The notes under the pieces: generated by a model
Seen by the model: the letters and a program-made list of their open reading frames with translations, nothing else
What the model was told of the DNA's origin: nothing
Databases searched by the model: none
Program-made: the position numbers and the translations under genes
Source of the DNA: Gemmobacter sp.
GTDB taxonomy: Bacteria; Pseudomonadota; Alphaproteobacteria; Rhodobacterales; Rhodobacteraceae
Reading direction: 5' to 3'
Length of the DNA stretch: 5,211 bases
Assembly: GCA_003509785.1 (NCBI GenBank)
Contig: DOMY01000300.1
Coordinates: 1 to 5,211, forward strand
Shown: piece after piece, positions 1-5,211 of the stretch
Position numbering within the stretch: position 1 is the stretch's first letter
Layout: every line of letters starts with the position of its first letter

Positions 1-241
1 GGGCGGGCTGGCCTATGCCATCGACGTGTCGAAACCGATTGGCGAACGGATTTCCGCGCTGGCGCTGGCCGATACCGGCGAAGCGGTGGATGCCGCGAAA
101 TCTTACACCGTGGCGGGCTGGGCCAGCGTCAACGAAGGCACCGAAGGCCCGCAGATCTGGGACGTGCTGGAGGCACATATCCGCAAGATCGGCACCGTGC
201 GGCTTGAACCCAATACCTCGGTCACCGTGACCGGCATCTGA
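1..241 (+). CDS. soxB: SoxB, thiosulfohydrolase/sulfate thiol esterase (C-terminal end only)
   Basis: This is the last 79 codons of a gene entering from the left; the frame begins at base 2 and stops with TGA at 239-241. The fragment (GGLAYAIDVSKPIGERI, then VAGWASVNEGTEGP) matches my recollection of the C-terminal 5'-nucleotidase-type domain of SoxB, and its place directly before soxC supports the call. SoxB is a periplasmic dimanganese enzyme that hydrolyses the S-sulfonate bound to the SoxY carrier cysteine and releases sulfate. The metal-binding residues and export signal lie upstream of the window, so catalytic integrity cannot be judged. Only 22 bp separate it from soxC, consistent with one transcript. 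The identity rests on one short domain plus gene order; another 5'-nucleotidase-family protein is possible but unlikely in this context. Confidence 0.9.
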   Translation, partial: GGLAYAIDVSKPIGERISALALADTGEAVDAAKSYTVAGWASVNEGTEGPQIWDVLEAHIRKIGTVRLEPNTSVTVTGI

Positions 242-245
242 AACC

Positions 246-255
246 AAGGAAGGAG
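246..255 (+). promoter_or_regulatory. Ribosome binding site of soxC
   Basis: A purine-rich run AAGGAAGGAG ends 8 nt before the ATG at 264. It is a strong Shine-Dalgarno match and favours this ATG over the in-frame ATG at 279, which would also keep the Tat signal. Confidence 0.8.
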
Positions 256-263
256 CGTTCGCC

Positions 264-1550
264 ATGTCTGATGACCGGATGACCGACGAACCCGTAACCG
301 GCCCCTCGCGCCGCGGCTTCCTCCGCTCGTCGGCGCTGGCCGGGGCGGGGCTGGTGGCTGGGGCCACCACCGCAAAGGCGGCGGGGCCTGACCCGCTGAT
401 TACCGAAGTGCAGGATTGGGCCTCGGCCTTCGGCGATCCGGTGGATGCCGCGCCCTATGGCATGCCCATCCGCTTTGAAGGCCATGTGACCCGGCGCAAT
501 GTCGAATGGCTGACGGAAAGCCCCGTCAGCTCGATCAACTTCACGCCGATCCATGCGCTGGAAGGCACGATCACCCCGCAGGGCTGCGCGTTCGAGCGGC
601 ACCATTCCGGCGCCATCGAACTGTCGAAGCAGGATTACCGGCTGATGATCAACGGGCTGGTGGAAAAGCCGCTGGTCTTCAGCTTCGAGGATCTGCTGCG
701 CTTTCCGCGCCATGTGACGGTGGCCTTCTGCGAATGTGCGGCCAATGGCGGCATGGAATGGGGCGGGGCCCAGCTGGAAGGCTGCCAATATACCCAGGGC
801 ATGATCCATAACATGGAATATACCGGCATCCCGCTGCGCTATCTGCTGGAAGAGGCGGGGGTGAAGCCCGAGGGCAAATGGGTCTACGCCGAAGGCGCCG
901 ATGCCAGTTCCAACGGCCGTTCCATCCCGCTGGAAAAGGCGATGGATGACGTGCTGGTGGCCTTTTTCGCCAATGGCGAGGCGTTGCGCAAGGAGCATGG
1001 CTATCCCGTCCGGCTGGTGGTGCCGGGGTGGGAGGGCAACATGTGGATCAAGTGGTTGCGTCGTCTGGGCATCTACGATCAGGCGGTGGAAAGCCGCGAG
1101 GAAACCTCGAAATACACCGACATGATGCCCGATGGCCGGGCGCGCAAATGGACCTGGGTGATGGATGCCAAATCTGTCATCACCTCGCCCAGCCCGCAGG
1201 TGCCGATCCGCCACGGCCAGGGGCCGCTGGTCATCACCGGGCTGGCCTGGTCGGGCAATGGCCGCATCACCCGGGTCGATGTCTCGCTGGATGGGGGCCG
1301 CAACTGGCAGGAGGCGCGGATTTCCGGCGATGCGAAAGCCAAGGCGCTGACCCGCTTCCATCTGGATATCAACTGGGATGGGCAGGAAATGTTCCTGCAA
1401 TCGCGGGCCATCGACGACACCGGCTATGTGCAGCCGACCAAGGCCGCCCTGCGCGACATTCGCGGGTTGAACAATGTCTACCACAACAACGGCATCCAGA
1501 CCTGGTGGATCAAGGCGGATGGGGAGGTCGAGAATGTCGAGATCGCGTAA
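264..1550 (+). CDS. soxC: SoxC, molybdopterin subunit of sulfur dehydrogenase Sox(CD)2
   Basis: This 428-residue protein belongs to the sulfite oxidase family. With SoxD it forms the periplasmic sulfur dehydrogenase that oxidises the sulfane sulfur left on SoxY after SoxB action. Residues 15-21 (SRRGFLR) plus a following hydrophobic stretch form a twin-arginine export signal, with likely cleavage near AKA at 37-39; Tat export fits a protein that folds around its molybdenum cofactor in the cytoplasm. The FERHH motif (110-114) and FCECAANGG (from 155) lie in the molybdopterin domain. By alignment with the CAGN motif of sulfite oxidases, Cys158 is the probable molybdenum ligand, and Cys156 is an extra nearby cysteine. 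VVPGWEGNMWIKWL (252-265) is another cofactor-domain signature. From about 303 the protein looks like the Mo-cofactor dimerisation domain. There is no heme-binding motif, so electrons must leave through SoxD. Length and motifs look intact. Confidence 0.97.
   Translation: MSDDRMTDEPVTGPSRRGFLRSSALAGAGLVAGATTAKAAGPDPLITEVQDWASAFGDPVDAAPYGMPIRFEGHVTRRNVEWLTESPVSSINFTPIHALEGTITPQGCAFERHHSGAIELSKQDYRLMINGLVEKPLVFSFEDLLRFPRHVTVAFCECAANGGMEWGGAQLEGCQYTQGMIHNMEYTGIPLRYLLEEAGVKPEGKWVYAEGADASSNGRSIPLEKAMDDVLVAFFANGEALRKEHGYPVRLVVPGWEGNMWIKWLRRLGIYDQAVESREETSKYTDMMPDGRARKWTWVMDAKSVITSPSPQVPIRHGQGPLVITGLAWSGNGRITRVDVSLDGGRNWQEARISGDAKAKALTRFHLDINWDGQEMFLQSRAIDDTGYVQPTKAALRDIRGLNNVYHNNGIQTWWIKADGEVENVEIA
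1521..1527 (+). promoter_or_regulatory. Ribosome binding site of soxD, inside the 3' end of soxC
   Basis: GGGGAGG lies 6 nt before the ATG at 1534, still within the soxC coding sequence. It decides the soxD start: the open frame extends further upstream to an ATG at 1474, but that start would add an Arg/Ser-rich stretch ahead of the signal peptide, whereas 1534 places a clean Sec signal at the N terminus. Confidence 0.75.
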
Positions 1551-2646
1551 CCTTCTCCTAGGATCGGCGCTGACGTTTTCGGTGCTGGCCGGGCCTGCTG
1601 TTGCCGAAAAGCTGGGTCTTGGCCGCGAAGCCTTACCCGAAGAGATCGAGGCCTGGGATGTGGCGGTGCTGCCCGATGGCACCGGCCTGCCCGAAGGATC
1701 GGGCGATGTGGCGACGGGCGAAGAAGTGTTCGCCGAAAAATGCGCCGCCTGCCACGGCGAATTTGCCGAAGGGCTGGACAGCTGGCCGGTGCTGGCGGGG
1801 GGCGAAGGCTCGTTGACCGATCCGCGCCCGGTCAAAACCGTGGGCAGCTACTGGCCCTATCTGTCCACCGTGTTCGATTACGTTCATCGTTCGATGCCCT
1901 TTGGCGCGGCGCAGACGGTGACGGCGGACGAAACCTATGCGATCACCGCTTTCCTTTTGTATTCCAACGGGTTGGTGGAAGATGACTTCGTGCTGTCGAA
2001 AGATAATTTCACCGAAATCAAGATGCCCAATGCCGAAGGCTTCTATCCCGACGACCGGCCGGAAACCGAATATGTGAAGTTCCGCACGGAACCTTGCATG
2101 GCCGATTGTGTGCCGGGCACGCCCGAAATCACCAAACGCGCCGTCGATCTGAACGTGACGCCGGAAGATCCGGATGGTCGCCCGGCGGGCAGCCTGCCCG
2201 ATCTGCGGGTCCCTGCCGCCGTGCAGCCGGTGGCGGCCGAGGCAGAGGCGGTGGAAGCCCCCGCCGAACCCGCCACAGAACCCACTGCCGCCGAGGCACC
2301 GGTAGCGGAACCCGCCGCCGCCGACCCGGCACTGGTGGCTGCGGGCGAGAAGGTGTTCAAGAAATGCGCCGCCTGTCACAAGCTGGGCGAGGGTGCAAAG
2401 AACGGCACCGGGCCGGTGCTGAACGGCATTGTGGGCCATGCGGCGGGCGCGGTGGACGGCTTCAAATATTCCAAGCCGCTGGCCGATATGGCGGCGGGCG
2501 GTCTGGTCTGGGATGATGCTGCGCTGCAGGCCTTTCTTGAAAACCCCAAGGGCTTCATGAAAGGCACCAAAATGTCCTTCGCGGGGCTGAAAAAGCCCGA
2601 GGATCGCGCGGCGGTGATCGCCTATCTATCCACCTTCGGGAAATAG
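1534..2646 (+). CDS. soxD: SoxD, diheme cytochrome c subunit of sulfur dehydrogenase
   Basis: This 370-residue periplasmic protein has two c-type cytochrome domains and accepts electrons from the molybdenum centre of SoxC. A Sec signal peptide spans residues 1-24 (cleavage after AVA). The first domain carries heme motif CAACH at 70-74, with Met121 (HRSMPFG) as candidate sixth ligand. A CxxxC pair (Cys188, Cys192) follows in the region between the domains. Residues about 228-268 are a linker rich in Ala, Pro and Glu, probably flexible. The C-terminal domain has CAACH at 278-282 and GTKM with Met347 as likely axial ligand, in the pattern of small mitochondrial-type cytochromes c. The start overlaps soxC by 17 bp in another frame, which suggests coupled translation of the two partner subunits. 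The C-terminal domain strongly resembles the first domain of the next gene, soxE. No truncation or frameshift is seen. Confidence 0.96.
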   Translation: MSRSRNLLLGSALTFSVLAGPAVAEKLGLGREALPEEIEAWDVAVLPDGTGLPEGSGDVATGEEVFAEKCAACHGEFAEGLDSWPVLAGGEGSLTDPRPVKTVGSYWPYLSTVFDYVHRSMPFGAAQTVTADETYAITAFLLYSNGLVEDDFVLSKDNFTEIKMPNAEGFYPDDRPETEYVKFRTEPCMADCVPGTPEITKRAVDLNVTPEDPDGRPAGSLPDLRVPAAVQPVAAEAEAVEAPAEPATEPTAAEAPVAEPAAADPALVAAGEKVFKKCAACHKLGEGAKNGTGPVLNGIVGHAAGAVDGFKYSKPLADMAAGGLVWDDAALQAFLENPKGFMKGTKMSFAGLKKPEDRAAVIAYLSTFGK

Positions 2647-3360
2647 ATGATGGCCGGGCGCAGAGTGTTCCTTGCTGCGCTGGTCTTCGCCGCGGCCTGG
2701 GGCATCCCGGCCGTGGCGGAAGATATCGGTGATGCCGTGCGGGGCGAGACGGTGTTCCAGCGGCAATGTTCGGCCTGCCACCAGATCGGGCCAGAGGCGG
2801 TGAACCGCGCCGGCCCGCGCCTGAACGGCATCTTCGGTCGCCGGGCCGGGGCGCTGGCGGATTTCAGCTATTCCAAGGCCATGGCCCGGATGGGCAATGA
2901 TGGCCTGACCTGGACGCTGGAAACGCTGGATGCCTATGTCGCAAACCCCAAGGCGCTGGTTTCGGGCACGCGGATGAACTATCGCGGCCTGGCCGATCCG
3001 CAGGCGCGCGCCGCGCTGCTGGCCTATCTGCGCGAATGGTCCGACCGACCGCGCGACATTCCCGAAGCCGAACCCACCGCCCGCAAGACCGATCATGACC
3101 TTGATCCGGCGATCCTGGGGATCAAGGGCGATCCGGCCTATGGCGAATATCTGTCGTCGGAATGTACAACCTGCCACCAGCGCGACGGATCGGATCAGGG
3201 CATCCCCTCGATCGCCGCATGGCCTGCCGAGGATTTCGTGGTGGCCATGCACGCCTACAAGCAGAAGCTGCGCCCGCATCCGGTGATGCAGATGATGGCG
3301 GGCCGCCTGTCGGATGAGGAAATCGCGGCGCTGGCCGCCTATTTCTCCACGCTTGACTAA
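2647..3360 (+). CDS. soxE: SoxE, diheme c-type cytochrome
   Basis: This 237-residue exported cytochrome has two heme-binding domains. Residues 1-24 form a signal peptide (cleavage after AVA). Domain one has CSACH at 41-45 and GTRM with Met110 as the likely axial ligand. Domain two has CTTCH at 173-177 followed by RPHPVMQMMAGRLSDEEI; Met214 (or 216/217) is the likely ligand, and this half resembles cytochrome c4 and the cytochrome subunit of flavocytochrome c sulfide dehydrogenase. The inferred role is electron transfer for the flavoprotein SoxF encoded next. The ATG at 2647 directly follows the soxD stop; a second ATG at 2650 is equally possible. Only a weak GGGA (2638-2641) precedes them, so translation probably depends on ribosomes finishing soxD. 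The product is clearly a diheme cytochrome; the name SoxE rests mainly on position and architecture. Confidence 0.92.
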   Translation: MMAGRRVFLAALVFAAAWGIPAVAEDIGDAVRGETVFQRQCSACHQIGPEAVNRAGPRLNGIFGRRAGALADFSYSKAMARMGNDGLTWTLETLDAYVANPKALVSGTRMNYRGLADPQARAALLAYLREWSDRPRDIPEAEPTARKTDHDLDPAILGIKGDPAYGEYLSSECTTCHQRDGSDQGIPSIAAWPAEDFVVAMHAYKQKLRPHPVMQMMAGRLSDEEIAALAAYFSTLD

Positions 3361-3404
3361 GCCAGAGACGCGGAGCCAACCGCGCCCGGCATCACCGCGC
3401 ATCT

Positions 3405-3410
3405 GGGAGG
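3405..3410 (+). promoter_or_regulatory. Ribosome binding site of soxF
   Basis: GGGAGG stands 8 nt before the ATG at 3419. It sets the soxF start, although the frame is open upstream to an ATG at 3314 inside soxE; the chosen start puts the TRRTILR export signal at the N terminus. Confidence 0.8.
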
Positions 3411-3418
3411 AAACGCGC

Positions 3419-4681
3419 ATGATATTGACCAGACGGACCATTCTGAGAACGGGCCTTGCTGCGACCGGCCTGCTTTACGCGCCCATGGTGCTGGGCCAGG
3501 CAAAGCCGAAGGTCGTGGTGATCGGCGGCGGGGCGGGCGGTGCGACAGCGGCGCGCTATCTGGCCAAGGACAGCGCAGGCGCGCTGGATATCACGCTGAT
3601 CGAGGCGAACCCGGTTTACACCACCTGCTTCTTTTCGAACCTTTATCTGGGGGGCTTCCGCGAGTTCGAAAGCCTGCAACACGGCTATGACAAGGTTGCC
3701 GCCGGTGGCGTGAGCGTCATCAATGACATGGCGACGGCGGTGGACCGCGCGGCGAAAACCGTCACGCTGGCGGGCGGGCAGGTGCTGCTCTATGACCGGC
3801 TGATCCTGTCGCCCGGCATTGATTTCAAGGATGGCTCGGTTCCGGGATGGAGCCTGGATGTGGCCGAGGTGATGCCCCATGCCTACAAGGCCGGGCCGCA
3901 GACCCAGCTGTTGAAGAAGATGGTCGAGGAAATGCCGCAGGGGGGCACCTTTGCCATGGTCGCCCCGCCCAACCCCTATCGCTGCCCGCCGGGGCCTTAT
4001 GAGCGTATCAGCATGGTGGCGCATGTGCTGAAGCAGAAGAACCCCACAGCCAAGATCCTGGTGCTGGACCCGAAGGAGAAATACTCGAAACAGGCACTGT
4101 TCGAGGAAGGCTGGGCGCGCCACTACGACGGGATGGTGGAATGGGTCGGCCCTGATTTCGGCGGTGCTGCGGTGGAAGTGCGCGCCGATACCATGGAAGT
4201 GGTGGTCGAGGGCGAGGCGCAGAAGGTGGATGTCTGCAACGTCATCCCTGGGCAGGTGGCGGGCAAGATCGCGGCAATCGCGGGGGTGACGGATGAAACC
4301 GGCTGGGCGCCGGTGCATCCCGACACGATGAAGTCGAAGATGGATGAAAACATCTGGGTTCTGGGTGACAGTTCTGCGCAGGGCGACATGCCGAAATCCG
4401 GCTTTTCCGCCAATAGCCAGGCCAAGGTGGCCGCCATGACGATCCGGGGCGAGCTGCTGCAATCCAAGGTCTTTCCGGCGCGCTATTCCAACACCTGCTG
4501 GTCGCTGATCGCGCCGGATGACGGGGTGAAGGTGGGGGCATCCTACGAACCCACGCCGGAAAAGATCGCCTCGGTCGAAAGTTTCATCAGCCAGACGGGC
4601 GAGGATGCCGCGCTGCGCAAGGCGACCTATGAGGAAAGCCTTGGCTGGTATGCGGGCATCACCGCCGACATCTTTGGCTGA
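3419..4681 (+). CDS. soxF: SoxF, FAD flavoprotein of the sulfide dehydrogenase (FccB) family
   Basis: This 420-residue protein matches the flavoprotein subunit of flavocytochrome c sulfide dehydrogenase. SoxF homologues oxidise sulfide and stimulate the Sox system, probably by reactivating the SoxYZ carrier. Residues 4-10 (TRRTILR) and the hydrophobic stretch after them form a Tat-type signal, with cleavage around 26-28. KVVVIGGGAGG (31-41) is the Rossmann FAD-binding motif (Gly36, Gly38, Gly41), with Glu62 as the acidic residue ending the second strand. Cys70 (TTCFFSN) aligns with the FccB cysteine that binds FAD covalently. Cys189 (YRCPPGPYE) and Cys360 (NTCWSLI) correspond to the redox-active disulfide near the flavin. 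NIWVLGDSS, with Asp317, is the second FAD contact, and the last ~65 residues resemble the FccB C-terminal flavin-binding domain. The gene lies 58 bp after soxE and has its own good ribosome binding site. Confidence 0.95.
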   Translation: MILTRRTILRTGLAATGLLYAPMVLGQAKPKVVVIGGGAGGATAARYLAKDSAGALDITLIEANPVYTTCFFSNLYLGGFREFESLQHGYDKVAAGGVSVINDMATAVDRAAKTVTLAGGQVLLYDRLILSPGIDFKDGSVPGWSLDVAEVMPHAYKAGPQTQLLKKMVEEMPQGGTFAMVAPPNPYRCPPGPYERISMVAHVLKQKNPTAKILVLDPKEKYSKQALFEEGWARHYDGMVEWVGPDFGGAAVEVRADTMEVVVEGEAQKVDVCNVIPGQVAGKIAAIAGVTDETGWAPVHPDTMKSKMDENIWVLGDSSAQGDMPKSGFSANSQAKVAAMTIRGELLQSKVFPARYSNTCWSLIAPDDGVKVGASYEPTPEKIASVESFISQTGEDAALRKATYEESLGWYAGITADIFG

Positions 4682-4700
4682 AACCATCCGTCCCTGACTG

Positions 4701-4728
4701 CGGGCGCCTTGCGGGGCGCCCGGTTTTT
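4701..4728 (+). terminator. Rho-independent terminator-like hairpin between soxF and the MBL gene
   Basis: CGGGCGCC (4701-4708) pairs perfectly with GGCGCCCG (4715-4722) around a six-base loop, giving an 8-bp all-G/C stem. One G and then five T (4724-4728) follow, the classic intrinsic terminator form. It begins 19 bp after the soxF stop and ends 20 bp before the next ATG, on the same strand. It could end the main sox transcript, act as a partial terminator that lowers downstream expression, or protect the 3' end of the upstream message. The structure is seen directly; its strength is inference. Confidence 0.75.
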
Positions 4729-4748
4729 CCCGTTTGAACAGGTGCCCC

Positions 4749-5211
4749 ATGCTGACCCGCCGCCATATCCTGACCCTGGCCGCTGCCGCCCTTGCCACGC
4801 CATTGGCGCCGCGCCGCATCTGGGCCGGTGCCACACTCGATCTGGGCGCGATGCGCATCGACACGCTGTCGGATGGCAATCTCGTGCTGCCCGGCGATTT
4901 CATACTGGGCGGGATGCCGCAGGCGGAGATGCAGGCGATCATCAGCAAATATGGTCTGCCCACCGATCAGCTGACACCGCCCTGCAACGTCACCCTGCTG
5001 CGGGACGGCACCCATACCGTGCTGTTTGATGTGGGGGCAGGCCCGGATTTCCAGCCTACGGCGGGCAAGCTGGCCGAGGCGCTGGCCGCGCTGGATCTGA
5101 CGCCCGAGGATGTGACGCATGTGCTGTTCACCCATGGCCACCCCGATCACCTCTGGGGCTTGCTGGATGACTTCGACGAGCCGGTTTTCACCAATGCCGA
5201 ACTGGTGATCG
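4749..5211 (+). CDS. Tat-exported MBL-fold metallohydrolase, SoxG/SoxH type (5' part)
   Basis: The frame starts at ATG 4749 and is open to the window end, giving 154 codons of a protein that in this family is about 300 residues long. The N terminus LTRRHILTLAAAALATPL, ending near WAG at 25-27, is a twin-arginine signal, so the product is probably periplasmic. Residues 128-136 (THGHPDHLW) are the metallo-beta-lactamase zinc motif HxHxDH, with His129, His131, Asp133 and His134 as ligands; the second half of the metal site lies beyond the window. FDVGAGPDF, about 35 residues earlier, is typical of the fold. Genes after soxF in Paracoccus (soxG, soxH) encode such proteins, proposed to act on thiols or zinc in sulfur metabolism. 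Position favours soxG, but I cannot separate soxG from soxH by sequence here, so no symbol is given. The ribosome binding site is poor (ACAGG, 4738-4742). Confidence 0.88.
   Translation, partial: MLTRRHILTLAAAALATPLAPRRIWAGATLDLGAMRIDTLSDGNLVLPGDFILGGMPQAEMQAIISKYGLPTDQLTPPCNVTLLRDGTHTVLFDVGAGPDFQPTAGKLAEALAALDLTPEDVTHVLFTHGHPDHLWGLLDDFDEPVFTNAELVI

Noticed and set aside
222..1835. Long minus-strand open frame of 537 codons opposite soxC and the start of soxD
   Set aside because: It is the codon-structure shadow of high-GC genes on the other strand. The translation is rich in Arg, His, Gly and Pro, has no recognisable domain, and the + strand genes have clear family motifs.
2221..2340. GCC/GAG/CCC-rich tract in soxD as a repeat element or insertion
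   Set aside because: It stays in frame and encodes an Ala/Pro/Glu linker between two cytochrome domains, a common feature of multidomain exported proteins. No unit repeats exactly.
1737..2379. Repeated DNA around the two CAACH heme motifs of soxD
   Set aside because: The shared run of about 14 bases is explained by the same five-residue heme motif with preferred codons; the flanking DNA does not match.
2659..2673. Twin arginine (GRRVFLAAL) in the SoxE signal peptide read as a Tat signal
   Set aside because: Heme is attached to c-type cytochromes after Sec export in the periplasm, and the rest of the signal is a strongly hydrophobic Sec-type sequence ending in AVA.
3369..3384. Small hairpin CGCGG/CCGCG in the soxE-soxF gap as a terminator or regulator
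   Set aside because: The stem has only 5 bp, no T-tract follows, and such stems occur by chance at this GC content.
3392..4963. Long minus-strand open frame of 523 codons opposite soxF
   Set aside because: It shows the same GC-driven shadow pattern with low-complexity Arg/His-rich translation and no domain, and it runs across the soxF/MBL gap and terminator hairpin.

Overview
The window is a segment of a thiosulfate/sulfur-oxidation (sox) operon from a high-GC proteobacterium. The order soxB-soxC-soxD-soxE-soxF followed by an MBL-fold gene is the one known from Paracoccus pantotrophus and related Rhodobacterales. Codon use is strongly G/C-ending throughout, and all genes lie on the + strand. 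An alphaproteobacterium of the Rhodobacteraceae/Paracoccaceae type is the best guess. This rests on gene order and protein character, not on a database search.

Layout: the 3' end of soxB (1-241); soxC (264-1550), a molybdopterin sulfur dehydrogenase subunit with a Tat signal; soxD (1534-2646), its diheme cytochrome partner, overlapping soxC by 17 bp; soxE (2647-3360), a diheme c-type cytochrome that starts directly after the soxD stop; a 58-bp gap; soxF (3419-4681), a Tat-exported FAD flavoprotein of the flavocytochrome c sulfide dehydrogenase family; a 67-bp gap holding an intrinsic-terminator-like hairpin (4701-4728); and the 5' part of a Tat-exported MBL-fold metallohydrolase of the SoxG/SoxH type (4749-5211, cut by the window end). 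No stretch longer than 70 bp is non-coding.

How the genes work together (family knowledge): sulfur is carried on the SoxYZ carrier protein. SoxB hydrolytically releases sulfate from it, and SoxCD oxidises the remaining sulfane sulfur, passing electrons through its hemes to cytochrome c. An intact soxCD predicts complete oxidation of thiosulfate to sulfate without stored sulfur globules. SoxE and SoxF resemble the cytochrome and flavoprotein subunits of flavocytochrome c; SoxF has sulfide dehydrogenase activity and helps keep SoxYZ active. All products here carry export signals, except the soxB fragment whose N terminus lies outside the window.

I found no undescribed system. The points most worth a second look are the terminator-like hairpin inside the gene run, the close similarity between the C-terminal cytochrome domain of SoxD and the N-terminal one of SoxE (about half identical by hand alignment), and the SoxE-SoxF pairing.
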